From NCBI GenBank assembly GCA_040389965.1, contig JAZJZF010000024.1:75689-139688 (forward strand): a stretch of DNA of 64,000 bases, given 5' to 3'. The notes beneath the pieces are model-generated. The model did not search any database, was not told the DNA's origin, and saw nothing but the letters and a program-made list of their open reading frames with translations. The DNA is from UBA4416 sp040389965 (GTDB lineage Bacteria > Bacteroidota > Bacteroidia > B-17B0 > Aurantibacillaceae). Positions 37,726 to 46,897 of the stretch are shown here, in pieces (the stretch's first letter is position 1; every line of letters starts with the position of its first letter). Made by a program: the position numbers and the translations under genes.

Positions 37726-38292
37726 TTACTGTGATTTAAGACGGCTTAACGTCTCTTCACGCATATCCAGGTAAGAAGCCAGCACTTTATTGCTAAGCCG
37801 TTGGATAAAAGCAGGATGTTCTTTTAGAAGCTGTTCATAACGCTGTTTTGCAGTAAGGGTTACCAATGCTTCAATTTTTCTGTTTTGAAAAGAATAAGCC
37901 AGTTCTAAAATCTTCTGATAGAAAATTTTCCAATTGTCAATTTCTTTGTTGAGAAGATAAAAGTCATGGTAACTTATTGCTAAAAGCTCTGTATCATCAA
38001 GCGCCTCAATAAACTCAATAGATGGCTTTTGGAAAACGAAGCTCGTTAACGTTGTGCCTATATGATTATCGAGCATGACGTACCTTGTTTTTTCATGTCC
38101 GTTTTTATCGATGAAAAATGTGCGAATGCCCCCGGTGCGCACGTAGTAGAAATCTTTACTGACATTTCCCGCATGTACCAAAATCTCGTTTTTCTTTATG
38201 GATTTTGGTTTAAAAAAAGAGACGATCCGCTCAAGCTCCTGTTCATTGAAATCTGCGAATAGTTTTAGAAGTATTTTAAGATTGTCTGTCAT
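37726..38292 (-). CDS. Crp/Fnr-family transcriptional regulator
   Basis: The ATG at 38292 gives a 188-residue protein (MTDNLKILLKLF); an in-frame TTG 15 bases upstream is less likely. It has a cyclic-nucleotide-binding-type beta roll (KNEILVHAGNVSKDFYYV in parts, GGIRTFFIDKNGHEKTR) and a short C-terminal winged helix ending in SYLDMREETLSRLKSQ. The cysteines of an Fnr iron-sulphur cluster are absent. This short class is common in Bacteroidota next to oxidoreductase genes, as here. Confidence 0.87.
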   Translation of the reverse strand: MTDNLKILLKLFADFNEQELERIVSFFKPKSIKKNEILVHAGNVSKDFYYVRTGGIRTFFIDKNGHEKTRYVMLDNHIGTTLTSFVFQKPSIEFIEALDDTELLAISYHDFYLLNKEIDNWKIFYQKILELAYSFQNRKIEALVTLTAKQRYEQLLKEHPAFIQRLSNKVLASYLDMREETLSRLKSQ

Positions 38293-38532
38293 GTTCAAAA
38301 CCAGCAAGGATTCTTAGCTTAGCCGAAGGCCTTGTAACAAAGATAGAAGTTTAGCAGACTTTTGCAAAAGCACGGCGTTTGCCTTATTTTAGTGGGTAAT
38401 AATATTGTTTGATCAAACCCAAATCCTCGGTTGAGATAAGTGAAACAAACTATTTTTTGTCAAGCTCAGCGATGCTTATCCACATTTCTCCCGGGTCGTG
38501 TGTTTTAACAGGAAACGTTTATGACTCCGGGT

Positions 38533-38865
38533 TTAAGAAAGAGAGAAGAAATATTTAATTGAAAATCCAAAGGCAAATAAAATTAAAACACCTAAGGGAA
38601 TACCAATAAGACTCGTTAAAACACTTTTACTGTTTCCCGTGTATTTTTTCAAAATAAATTTGTCTGTTAAGGTTTGTCCCAGAAACATACTGCCTGCATA
38701 AATAACAAACATGATCCAATTCCCAATGCTATTGGTCCAGTTGAAATTGTAATAACCCTCATCGATGTAAAACAGGAAGGTTGTTAAAAGCACAGAAACA
38801 GTCAGGTTGATAACAACCGGGCTAAGTCTTTTTGAAGGATTGAGTGTTGAAACCGCCATGATCAT
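38533..38865 (-). CDS. Small membrane protein of unknown function
   Basis: 110 residues with three hydrophobic segments (around residues 17-33, 47-64 and 83-105) and a basic loop with KKYTGNSKS between the last two. I recognise no family. It stands alone between the Crp-type regulator and rnr; a second ATG two codons downstream is equally possible. Confidence 0.55.
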   Translation of the reverse strand: MIMAVSTLNPSKRLSPVVINLTVSVLLTTFLFYIDEGYYNFNWTNSIGNWIMFVIYAGSMFLGQTLTDKFILKKYTGNSKSVLTSLIGIPLGVLILFAFGFSIKYFFSLS

Positions 38866-38952
38866 TTAATTTTTTACCTAACGTAAATTTAAAAAAATTA
38901 TTGTTTTAAGCCAATAAACACGTCAACGGAAACAAATGTAAAACCTCAAAAA

Positions 38953-41190
38953 CTATTTCCTCTTTTTATACCTCTTAGGGTTTCTTACTTCTTCCTGTTT
39001 GGTTTGTACCTGTTCAATAAATTCAAAATCCAGTTGTTTTTTAACCAGGTCGGCACGTTTTACTTTAATCATAACGGTATCGCCTAAGGTATAGATCCGG
39101 CCTGTACGGCGACCTACAATGCGGTAATTGTCTTCATCAAACGCATACTGATCATCTTTCATATCACGAATGCTTACACGCCCTTCACATTTGTTTTCAA
39201 TGATCTCTACAAAGATGCCCCATTCGGTTACACCGCTGATAACCCCTTTAAATGTTTGCCCGATTTTATCTTCTAAAAACTCAACCTGTTTGTATTTTAC
39301 CGAAGCGCGTTCTGCATCAGCAGCCAGTTTTTCCATTTCTGAAGAATGTTTTGCCAATTGCTCCAGTTCGTCGGCTTTGAGGTAATGTGTATGGTTTAAT
39401 TTAGCCTCTAATAAGCGATGTACCAGCACGTCGGGGTAACGGCGGATAGGAGATGTAAAATGGGTATAATACTCAAAGCCCAAACCGTAATGCCCCGAAT
39501 TTTTGGTGGTATAAACGGCTTTTGGCATACTGCGTACTGCAAGCAGTTCGATCATACTTTGCTCTTTTTTATCCTTTACATCATGTAATAATTTGTTGAT
39601 AGACTGCGCTGTTTTTTGTTTGTTACCAACGGCTACCGAATAACCGAATCGCTCTACAAAATTATTAAGCTCTAATAATTTTTCGTCTTTTGGCACATCA
39701 TGCACACGGTATATAACTGCATCACTCCCTTTGTCGTTCTTATCTTTTTGTTTGTTTGCCTGCCCTTTCTGGTTATCGTCTTTTCCTTTTTTACCAAGAA
39801 ATTCGGCCACTTTTTTGTTGGCAAGCAACATAAAATCTTCAATTAATTTATGCGCGTCTTTTTGCGTTTTAAAGTAAACGCCTGTGGGAGCGCCATGTTC
39901 ATCGAGTTGAAATTTTACTTCAGCCTTATCAAAAAAGATAGAGCCTTTGGCTGTTCTTTCTGCACGAAGCGTTTTGGCTAGTCTGTCCAGTGTAAAGATC
40001 TCTTCTTTGTAGGGACCTTCTTCGGTTTCAATAATGGTTTGTACTTCTTCGTAAGAAAAACGATGATCGCTGTAAATAACGGTTTTACCAAACCACTGAT
40101 TTTGAATCTGTGCATGATCGTCCATTTCAAATACGGCACTGAAGCAATATTTTTCTTCGTGCGGGCGAAGCGAGCAGGCGAAGTTACTCAGCACTTCCGG
40201 TAACATTGGCACACAGCGATCTACTAAATAAACAGATGTAGCACGGTTTATGGCTTCATCGTCCAAAATCGTATGTGGTTTTAAATAATGCGTTACATCG
40301 GCAATATGCACGCCAATTTCCCAGTTTCCGTTTTCGAGTTTTTGTATGGAGAGGGCATCATCAAAATCCTTTGCATCTACCGGATCAATCGTAAAGGTGG
40401 TAACACCTCTAAAATCGCGGCGTTTGGCAATTTCTTCGGGTTTAATTTGTGTATCCAGTTTTTTTGCGGCCGCTTCTACTTCCGGTGCAAACTCCATAGG
40501 CAGCCCAAACTCCGCCATAATAGCGTGTATTTCGGTTTCATGATCTCCCGGGTTTCCAAACACTTCTACTACTTTAGCATTAGGGTTATCAGAGCCTTTG
40601 CGCCATTCGGTCATTTCTACCAATACTTTTTGTCCGTTTTTTGCGTCGTTAATATCGCTTAGGGGAACAAAAAAATCGACGTGCAGCTTACTAAAATCAG
40701 GAACTACAAAAGCAAATTTGGGATTGATTTGTATAGTACCTACGAACCTGGTTTTTTTACGTTGGATCACTTCTACCACTTCGCCTTCAGGCTTGCCTTT
40801 GCCGCGTTGTGTAAATACGTTTACTTTTACAAGGTCGCCATGCATGGCGTCTCTGCTTTTACGGAACGGAATAAAGATATCGGGTTCGTCGGGAGAAATA
40901 ATAACGTATGCCGTTCCCTGTGTTGTAAAATCAATGGTTCCTGTATGATAGGTTTTTGTTTCTTTGGCCTGGTATTTTCCGACTTCTTTTTCGGTTACAA
41001 AGCCCTGGTGCTTTAATTCTTCAAGTGTTTCGAGCAATGCAAAGCGATCGCTTTCGTTATCAATTTCCATGGCTGCGCCAAGCTGTTTGTAATTAAACGC
41101 TTTTTCGGAATTATGTTTTAAGAACGCCAGTACTTCTTCAAATAAATAGCGTTTAGGTTGTTTCTTTTTAGATTTTGCCATAATGGTCAT
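38953..41190 (-). CDS. rnr: Ribonuclease R
   Basis: RNase R is a 3'-5' exoribonuclease that degrades structured RNA, including rRNA and tRNA fragments. The 745-residue protein has the N-terminal winged helix, cold-shock domains, the RNB catalytic core with the Asp cluster in TIDPVDAKDFDDALS, and a C-terminal S1 domain (FKGVISGVTEWGIFVEI) with a basic tail (RNPKRYKKRK). An unusual hydrophilic insert rich in Lys, Gln and Asp (near residue 477) sits inside the catalytic domain. A second ATG at 41181 (MAKSKKKQ) may be the true start. Confidence 0.95.
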   Translation of the reverse strand: MTIMAKSKKKQPKRYLFEEVLAFLKHNSEKAFNYKQLGAAMEIDNESDRFALLETLEELKHQGFVTEKEVGKYQAKETKTYHTGTIDFTTQGTAYVIISPDEPDIFIPFRKSRDAMHGDLVKVNVFTQRGKGKPEGEVVEVIQRKKTRFVGTIQINPKFAFVVPDFSKLHVDFFVPLSDINDAKNGQKVLVEMTEWRKGSDNPNAKVVEVFGNPGDHETEIHAIMAEFGLPMEFAPEVEAAAKKLDTQIKPEEIAKRRDFRGVTTFTIDPVDAKDFDDALSIQKLENGNWEIGVHIADVTHYLKPHTILDDEAINRATSVYLVDRCVPMLPEVLSNFACSLRPHEEKYCFSAVFEMDDHAQIQNQWFGKTVIYSDHRFSYEEVQTIIETEEGPYKEEIFTLDRLAKTLRAERTAKGSIFFDKAEVKFQLDEHGAPTGVYFKTQKDAHKLIEDFMLLANKKVAEFLGKKGKDDNQKGQANKQKDKNDKGSDAVIYRVHDVPKDEKLLELNNFVERFGYSVAVGNKQKTAQSINKLLHDVKDKKEQSMIELLAVRSMPKAVYTTKNSGHYGLGFEYYTHFTSPIRRYPDVLVHRLLEAKLNHTHYLKADELEQLAKHSSEMEKLAADAERASVKYKQVEFLEDKIGQTFKGVISGVTEWGIFVEIIENKCEGRVSIRDMKDDQYAFDEDNYRIVGRRTGRIYTLGDTVMIKVKRADLVKKQLDFEFIEQVQTKQEEVRNPKRYKKRK

Positions 41191-41378
41191 TTAAGCACTT
41201 TATGTGCTTATTGTAAATATAATTAATAAATAACCGATGTTATGCATAGTAAAATACATACTAAACCACATCGGGTTGTTAACAGCTGCTGGGAGTTTGT
41301 TTTTTAGTAACCAGGGTTAAACAGGAAGGATTTTTAACCGTTTTGAGTTACACTTTAGACTAACTGGGTACAAATATA
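41191..41378 (-). promoter_or_regulatory. rnr promoter and long structured leader
   Basis: The minus strand has a perfect -7 TATATTTG at 41371-41378, leaving a leader of roughly 175 bases. The leader contains a 7-bp hairpin (arms 41192-41198 and 41204-41210) ending one base before the first ATG. A CCGATGT/ACATCGG pair further up encloses a second stem. Confidence 0.45.
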
Positions 41379-41403
41379 CGAAATATTTTAATAATCCAAA
41401 TAC

Positions 41404-41442
41404 TGAAACGTCTCATGGTATTTATACCATGAGACGTTTTGT
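41404..41442 (-). terminator. Terminator of the lgt operon
   Basis: A perfect 15-bp stem (41406-41420 and 41425-41439, aaacgtctcatggta and complement) with a 4-base loop, flanked by A/T. Confidence 0.85.
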
Positions 41443-41459
41443 TTTATATGAACAGGAGA

Positions 41460-41921
41460 CTAAACTCCGAATTGTGTAAAATGATGATCGAGGTGTTTAT
41501 AGAATTGTACGCTCCATTGTTTTGCTGCAAGCTTACCAAAAGCGCCGCTGTCTTTTCCTTCGAAGTAGGTAGTACCTTTTGCTTCTGTTTCTTTGATGTT
41601 GGCAATTAAACGCGCTTTCTCTTTTTCAAAATCACGTTCATCTGCAATAATAAAATCAGGAGAGGTACGGGAGTTTTTTGGATAGGGCTTTGTTTCGCCA
41701 ATTACCATGTCTTTTACAAATAGATTCAGCATGAGTTTGGTAAAGAAAGAAGGTTTTAATTCCTTTTTACCATAGGCAAAATCATAGGGTACGCTTAAAT
41801 GAGCCATCATTTGTGCGGCATTCATTTTGCCCCATTGTGGCGTTGTGCTGTGAGATAATTTATCCAGGCGGTTAAGGGTGGAAGATGTCGTAGCAGGATC
41901 AAAGGTGTTAAGCAAATTCAT
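41460..41921 (-). CDS. DUF1569 family protein (DinB-like fold)
   Basis: The 153-residue protein has the DUF1569 pattern: an early LDKL helix, MNAAQMMAHLSVPYDFA with the His that fits a DinB-like metal site, and the final FYKHLDHHFTQFGV with further histidines. The molecular function is unknown. It follows lgt by 3 bases in the same operon, close enough for coupling. Confidence 0.8.
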   Translation of the reverse strand: MNLLNTFDPATTSSTLNRLDKLSHSTTPQWGKMNAAQMMAHLSVPYDFAYGKKELKPSFFTKLMLNLFVKDMVIGETKPYPKNSRTSPDFIIADERDFEKEKARLIANIKETEAKGTTYFEGKDSGAFGKLAAKQWSVQFYKHLDHHFTQFGV

Positions 41922-41924
41922 AGG

Positions 41925-42770
41925 CTAATTTGTTTGTGGGTTTAATGGTTTTGATTTGTAGGACCTAACTATCATAAAAATACCAAGTAAAATAAAAGGG
42001 ATACTCAGGATCTGCCCCATATTAATTGGTAAAGCGTTTTCAAATTCAGATTGATTTTCTTTCATAAATTCCATTAAAAAACGGAAACTGAACATCAAAA
42101 TACAAAACAGACCAAACATAAAACCTTTACCTACCGCATTGCGCTTGTTTTTCCATAACCAATAAAATAACACAAACAACACCAGGTAAAACAATGCTTC
42201 GTATAATTGTGTGGCGTGCCTTACAGGAATGGGAATATGACGGGTCAAAAGATTTATTTTGTCTTCATCGTTATTAAAAAATTTAAAGCCCCATGCTACA
42301 TCGGTTACTTTACCTACAATTTCCGAATTCATTAAGTTTCCAAAACGAATACACATACTGGCCAATGGCACTACTACAACCAATCGATCGAACAGCCATA
42401 ACCAGTTTTCTTTGGTTTTGCGGCAATACAGCCACATACCTGTTAAAATACCTATAGCACCACCATGACTTGCCAAACCACCTTCCCACACTTTTAAAAT
42501 CTCTAAAGGATGTTTTGAGTAATAGGCATAATCGTAAAACAGACAATGCCCCAGCCTTGCACCAAGTACGGTAGCCAACACAATATAAAGCGTTAAGGTA
42601 TCGAGCTGCTTATCGGTTCTGCCCTCTGTTCTGTAAATACGGTTCATAAAGAAATGCGAACCTATAAAAGCCAGTGCCCAACTTAAGCCATACCAACGCA
42701 CAGGCCAATCGATACCGGGTATGGTAAAAATTTCGGGATTAGCATTCCAATTAATAAAGAGAGACAACAT
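41925..42770 (-). CDS. lgt: Prolipoprotein diacylglyceryl transferase
   Basis: Lgt adds diacylglycerol to the lipobox cysteine of prolipoproteins in the inner membrane, needed for the many lipoproteins encoded nearby. The 281-residue protein has seven membrane segments, the invariant HGGAIG loop (GGLASHGGAIGILTG) and the RFGNLMNSEIVG signature. Full length with an ATG start. Confidence 0.96.
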   Translation of the reverse strand: MLSLFINWNANPEIFTIPGIDWPVRWYGLSWALAFIGSHFFMNRIYRTEGRTDKQLDTLTLYIVLATVLGARLGHCLFYDYAYYSKHPLEILKVWEGGLASHGGAIGILTGMWLYCRKTKENWLWLFDRLVVVVPLASMCIRFGNLMNSEIVGKVTDVAWGFKFFNNDEDKINLLTRHIPIPVRHATQLYEALFYLVLFVLFYWLWKNKRNAVGKGFMFGLFCILMFSFRFLMEFMKENQSEFENALPINMGQILSIPFILLGIFMIVRSYKSKPLNPQTN

Positions 42771-42881
42771 ATGTAACTATTTGGAGTATAAATTTTGTAC
42801 GAATATACTATATCTCCCTTTTAAAAAAGGTCTAAAAAATGATAATTTATTGGTTTTGAAGTTTTTCGTTTAAAACTCAGT

Positions 42882-43559
42882 TCAAAGTGTATCCAGCTTA
42901 AAGCAGCAATATTTAATGTCTTCGCCTTTAGCCGTAAACAGGCTCTCGTAGTAAGTTTTAATACGAGTTAATTCTTCCCTGTCGGGTGGGCAGTTTTTGT
43001 AAAGGTCGTTAGTAGCAAATACTAAGGGAAGGTTATTTTCTTTAATTACTTCCATGGTATACTCATAAAAGCTTGTGCTGTCTGTTTTTAAATGTACCAA
43101 ACCACCCGGTTTTAAAATATGGTTATAGCGTTGCAAAAAGAACCGGTAATTGGTTAAGCGCTTTCTTTCTCTTGTTTTTTGAGGTTGAGGATCAGGGAAT
43201 GTGATCCAGATTTCAGAGACTTCTCCTGGACCAAAACAGTGTTCAATAAAATCGATATAGGTTCTTAAAAAAGCCACATTGTTTAAATGATTGTCGAGGG
43301 CATGTTTAGCGCCTGTCCAAATGCGGTTGCCTTTAATATCAACCCCTATAAAGTTTTTATGAGGGTTGTTTTCTGCTAAACCGATGGTATATTCGCCACG
43401 GCCACAGCCCAACTCAATAACAATAGGATTTTCGTTTTTAAAAACGTCTTTGTGCCATTTTCCTTTTAAAGGCAGCCCCTGTTCCAATTGATCAAAAAAC
43501 AGATCAAAACTGTTTGAAAAGGAATTAAGGTCGGCGAATTTTTCAAGTTTACTAGGCAT
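42882..43559 (-). CDS. trmB: tRNA (guanine-46-N7)-methyltransferase
   Basis: TrmB methylates G46 in the tRNA variable loop with SAM. Motifs include IELGCGRGEYTIGLA (SAM site), FIGVDIKGNRIW and the family hallmark WITFPDPQPQKTRERKRLTN. The ATG at 43559 (MPSKLEKFADL) is chosen over an in-frame TTG at 43580, which falls inside a perfect promoter -7 element. About 225 residues, normal for the family. Confidence 0.95.
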   Translation of the reverse strand: MPSKLEKFADLNSFSNSFDLFFDQLEQGLPLKGKWHKDVFKNENPIVIELGCGRGEYTIGLAENNPHKNFIGVDIKGNRIWTGAKHALDNHLNNVAFLRTYIDFIEHCFGPGEVSEIWITFPDPQPQKTRERKRLTNYRFFLQRYNHILKPGGLVHLKTDSTSFYEYTMEVIKENNLPLVFATNDLYKNCPPDREELTRIKTYYESLFTAKGEDIKYCCFKLDTL

Positions 43560-43577
43560 AAATTTATGTATTGGCCG

Positions 43578-43585
43578 CAAAAATA
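43578..43585 (-). promoter_or_regulatory. Promoter -7 element of trmB
   Basis: The minus strand reads TATTTTTG, 18 bases upstream of the ATG at 43559. Its position rules out the more upstream TTG start. Confidence 0.5.
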
Positions 43586-43646
43586 CTAAAAATGATAATG
43601 AATTAATAATGTAGCTTTTTGGCTGTAAATTGTTAACTTCGGTCTT

Positions 43647-43654
43647 TAAATTTG
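43647..43654 (+). promoter_or_regulatory. Promoter -7 element of pyk
   Basis: TAAATTTG matches TAnnTTTG and ends 4 bases before the pyk ATG, which would put the transcription start at or next to the start codon (leaderless). No good -33 element is seen at the usual spacing. Confidence 0.4.
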
Positions 43655-43658
43655 ATAT

Positions 43659-45089
43659 ATGGACTTTAATTATAACAAAACAAAAATTGTTGCCACAATG
43701 GGCCCGTCAACCGAAAACATTGCTGTTTTAGAACAGATGTTTTTAGCCGGGTTGGATATTTGCCGTATAAATTTTTCGCATGGAGATTACGAACCCATTA
43801 AACATGTGATCGATAATATTAGAACACTTAATAAAAAACTGGACCGCCACGTTGGTATTTTAGGAGATTTACAAGGTCCTAAATTGCGTATCGGGAAAGT
43901 AAAAGATAATGCCGTTGACCTTATCAACGGAAACGAAATTACTATTACTACCAAAGAACAGGAAGGCACTGCCGAAAGAATTTATATTACTTATCCTCAG
44001 TTTCCGCAGGATGTAAAGGTTGGAGAATTTGTATTGATCGATGATGGTAAAATAACCTTAAAGGTTGTTTCTACTAATAAAAAAGATGAGGTTGTTGCCA
44101 CTATTATTGCGGGTGGAGTACTGTCTTCTAAAAAAGGAGTAAACTTACCGAATACAAAAATTTCTTTACCCTGCTTAACGTTAAAGGATTTAAGAGATCT
44201 TGATTTTGCACTGGAAAATAATTTTGAGTGGATCGGTTTGTCTTTTGTACGCAGCGTTACAGACATAGTTGAGCTGAAAGAAATTATCCGTTCAAAAAAG
44301 AAAAAAGCGCGTGTTATTGCTAAAATTGAAAAGCCCGAAGCTATTAAAGAAATTGATAAGATCATTGAAGTAACAGATGGAGTAATGGTTGCGCGTGGAG
44401 ATTTGGGCGTTGAAATGCCAATGGAAGAAGTGCCTTTATTACAAAAAATGATCGTTAACAAATGTATCATTGCTTCGAAACCGGTAATTATTGCTACACA
44501 AATGATGGAAAGTATGATCACTGCATACACTCCTACGCGTGCTGAGGTAAACGATGTGGCGAATGCTGTATTAGATGGGGCAGATGCTGTCATGCTGAGT
44601 GCCGAAACATCTGTAGGGCGTTACCCGGTTAAAGTAATTGAATACATGCGCCGTATTATTACACAAATAGAAAACGACGGACGCATTTATTTTAAAGAGC
44701 ATGAGCCTGAATTAAAAACGGTTACTTATGTTACGGATAGTATTTGCTACAATGCCAGCGTTATGAGCAAACAGGCAAATGTTACGGCTATTATATCTAT
44801 TACCAATTCGGGTTACACTGCTTTTAAATTGAGCAGCCATAGGCCTAAAGCAAATATTTTTATTTTTACGGATAACGAATCTTTGCTTAATGCATTAAGC
44901 CTTGTGTGGGGAGTACGTGGATTTTATTATGATAAATACGAAAGTACAGATCAAACCATTTCCGATTTAAAAGACCTGATCAAAGAAGGCGGATTTGTAA
45001 AAGTCGACGACCTTGTAATTAACCTGGCAAGTATGCCAATGAAAGAAAAAGGCCGTACGAATATGTTGAAGTTGAGTTATGTTCAGTAA
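43659..45089 (+). CDS. pyk: Pyruvate kinase
   Basis: Pyruvate kinase makes pyruvate and ATP from phosphoenolpyruvate and ADP in glycolysis. The 476-residue protein starts MDFNYNKTKIVATMGPST, with the substrate-binding INFSHG, the active-site segment ARVIAKIEKPEAI (catalytic Lys), the GDLGVEMP metal loop and MLSAETSVGRYPV. The C-terminal allosteric domain is present but short. Full length; it diverges from trmB. Confidence 0.97.
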   Translation: MDFNYNKTKIVATMGPSTENIAVLEQMFLAGLDICRINFSHGDYEPIKHVIDNIRTLNKKLDRHVGILGDLQGPKLRIGKVKDNAVDLINGNEITITTKEQEGTAERIYITYPQFPQDVKVGEFVLIDDGKITLKVVSTNKKDEVVATIIAGGVLSSKKGVNLPNTKISLPCLTLKDLRDLDFALENNFEWIGLSFVRSVTDIVELKEIIRSKKKKARVIAKIEKPEAIKEIDKIIEVTDGVMVARGDLGVEMPMEEVPLLQKMIVNKCIIASKPVIIATQMMESMITAYTPTRAEVNDVANAVLDGADAVMLSAETSVGRYPVKVIEYMRRIITQIENDGRIYFKEHEPELKTVTYVTDSICYNASVMSKQANVTAIISITNSGYTAFKLSSHRPKANIFIFTDNESLLNALSLVWGVRGFYYDKYESTDQTISDLKDLIKEGGFVKVDDLVINLASMPMKEKGRTNMLKLSYVQ

Positions 45090-45165
45090 ATCACATCACA
45101 GTATAAATAATTTCAATTCGTGACAATATTACCCTGAATTATCCGTTAAAAGGAAAATCAATTTC

Positions 45166-45381
45166 GTGCGACTAACAAAAGTTACCATATCCGGCCTTAT
45201 TTTTATGGTTATGTTTCTCGGATCATGCCGGAAGAGCTATACATGCTATTGTGTTGGTTCAGATACAAATGCTAAGGGAGAAGAGACTGAATTTGAATAT
45301 AGTATACGCTCTAAGTACTGGAGTGAAACTAAAGCAAAAGAATCCTGCAACCACATGAGCGATAAGTGTGAACTTAAATAA
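45166..45381 (+). CDS. Small lipoprotein of unknown function
   Basis: A GTG start gives 71 residues with a lipoprotein signal (MRLTKVTISGLIFMVMFLGSC, split as signal and lipobox) and lipidated Cys21. The mature part has four more cysteines (CYC near 27-29, then KESC and DKCELK), which could form disulphides. No family recognised. The clean lipobox is the main evidence that it is real. Confidence 0.6.
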   Translation: MRLTKVTISGLIFMVMFLGSCRKSYTCYCVGSDTNAKGEETEFEYSIRSKYWSETKAKESCNHMSDKCELK

Positions 45382-45399
45382 ACAGATGATTTACTAAAA

Positions 45400-45792
45400 T
45401 CAATCTTCGTCCTTCCTAAAATCTGTCATATCGCGACGGTCTTTTTTGGTAGGCCTGCCGGCTCCTCTTTCACGCTGCATGTTTGGCATCATAAAAACAG
45501 AGCCCAGTTTTTCTGTTTTTTCAACAGGAGGAGAATGATCAATGTAGTTTTTAATAGCCACTTCAAAACTTTGTCGTTTCTCAATTAAACCGCTTACTTC
45601 AATTATTTTTTTTACACCCTGCGGCATGGATAAGGTGTAACGTTCCCCAATTTTTACAATGTGTGCCGGCTTTACCAAAACATCGTCCAGTTTTACTTTG
45701 TTGCTTTTGATAGCCTCACTGGCCAGTGAACGCGATTTGTACATGCGTATGGCCCACAGATAACTATCTAATCGTATTTCTTTTTTATCCAT
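45400..45792 (-). CDS. S4-domain RNA-binding protein, Hsp15 (HslR)-like
   Basis: The 130-residue protein opens with an S4 RNA-binding domain (RLDSYLWAIRMYKSRSLASEAI in parts, KVKLDDVLVKPAHIVKIGERYTL) and ends in a basic tail (RERGAGRPTKKDRRD). Hsp15 binds stalled 50S subunits carrying nascent chains in E. coli. Length and layout match the Hsp15 family; the same role here is inferred. Confidence 0.88.
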   Translation of the reverse strand: MDKKEIRLDSYLWAIRMYKSRSLASEAIKSNKVKLDDVLVKPAHIVKIGERYTLSMPQGVKKIIEVSGLIEKRQSFEVAIKNYIDHSPPVEKTEKLGSVFMMPNMQRERGAGRPTKKDRRDMTDFRKDED

Positions 45793-45847
45793 ATTAATGG
45801 TAACAAAAGTAAAAAGATTTCAGAAGATATAGAAACTGAATAAATGA

Positions 45848-46897
45848 TTATTGTTTGCTTAACACTTCCTGAGCCCTTTTACTATAAAACCCTTTAGAGT
45901 TTACAATAGACTGGAGCTGTTGTGTAGCCTTATCGGTTTGTTTGGTATTTAAGAAACACATGGCCTGATAAAACTCAGATTCTTGATGGAAAATATTATT
46001 ATCGTTATCTAAATTTTTTTGAAAATAAAGCTGCGCTAACGCATATTTTCCGGTCAGGAAATAGCACATACCAAGGTAGAATTGTGCGTTGGCATCATTT
46101 TTATTGAACTCATACAATAGGTTCAACTCTTCTATACAATTTACATAATGCTTTAAATTAAAGAGCTTCATAGCCCTTTGTATAATCTTATGAGCGATAT
46201 AACTATCAGAATAGTTAAGTCTTTCATGTTCGATATTGGCATTGACCTCGTATTGGGCTGCAAGTCCTGTATTTATTGATAAATCAATAGATTGACTTTG
46301 TTTAAAGTAATACATACGGTAATTGGTTACTTTTAAATTACTGATAAATACCACCGGTGCATTGGGTGAAAAGCTTAGAATAATATCTTCATTGTTTTCT
46401 TTTTCAGGCTCCGAAAACGCAATAGATTTAGTACTCATTGGCTCAGGTAAATCAATAACAACAGCAGGTTCCTCTGCCTGGTTTGAGGTAGAGCTATAGT
46501 GTTCAACAACTTTAGGAACGGGCTGTATCTGCTCAGGGAAAACGGTATCTGTTGCCATAACGTTATTTAATGATGGCTGAGGTTTATCGGGTTCTAAAGA
46601 TTCAAATACAGATGCATGTGTTTTGCTTTTTTGAAAAATAACAAAGAATATGGAAACGCCTATAAATAGGCCACATAGCATGCTAACCAATATGGTATTA
46701 AAGTTTCCGGGGGTGTTACCCGTTTTTTTATCAATGCGTTTATTTAATGCTTCAATATCGCTGTTGCTGGCACTAAACTGCTCAAATGCCAATGACGACA
46801 GGTAACTTAAATCGTCCTGTTGCATGGTTTTCTCAAATCGCAATTTCTGCTCTTTTGATAAACCGGCACTTTTATGTATATCGTCGGGCTTGATCAT
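45848..46897 (-). CDS. Membrane-anchored TPR protein, candidate anti-sigma partner of the ECF factor at 46894
   Basis: The 349-residue protein has a cytoplasmic segment (1-65), one membrane helix (about 68-88), a Pro/Ser/Glu-rich periplasmic linker, a SNLKVTNYRMYYF segment and C-terminal tetratricopeptide repeats (about 225-345, with YLGMCYFLTGKYALAQLYF). Its ATG overlaps the sigma factor stop by 4 bases. Position and topology suggest an anti-sigma factor with a periplasmic sensing part, though the cytoplasmic domain lacks a zinc-binding motif. I find no named family for the whole protein. Confidence 0.7.
   Translation of the reverse strand: MIKPDDIHKSAGLSKEQKLRFEKTMQQDDLSYLSSLAFEQFSASNSDIEALNKRIDKKTGNTPGNFNTILVSMLCGLFIGVSIFFVIFQKSKTHASVFESLEPDKPQPSLNNVMATDTVFPEQIQPVPKVVEHYSSTSNQAEEPAVVIDLPEPMSTKSIAFSEPEKENNEDIILSFSPNAPVVFISNLKVTNYRMYYFKQSQSIDLSINTGLAAQYEVNANIEHERLNYSDSYIAHKIIQRAMKLFNLKHYVNCIEELNLLYEFNKNDANAQFYLGMCYFLTGKYALAQLYFQKNLDNDNNIFHQESEFYQAMCFLNTKQTDKATQQLQSIVNSKGFYSKRAQEVLSKQ

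Noticed and set aside
38476..38484. Perfect DnaA box TTATCCACA upstream of the small membrane protein
   Set aside because: Single copy in a short spacer without AT-rich tract or further boxes; expected by chance in this length.
43560..43580. TTG start adding seven residues to TrmB
   Set aside because: It overlaps the TATTTTTG promoter element, and the ATG at 43559 fits the family.
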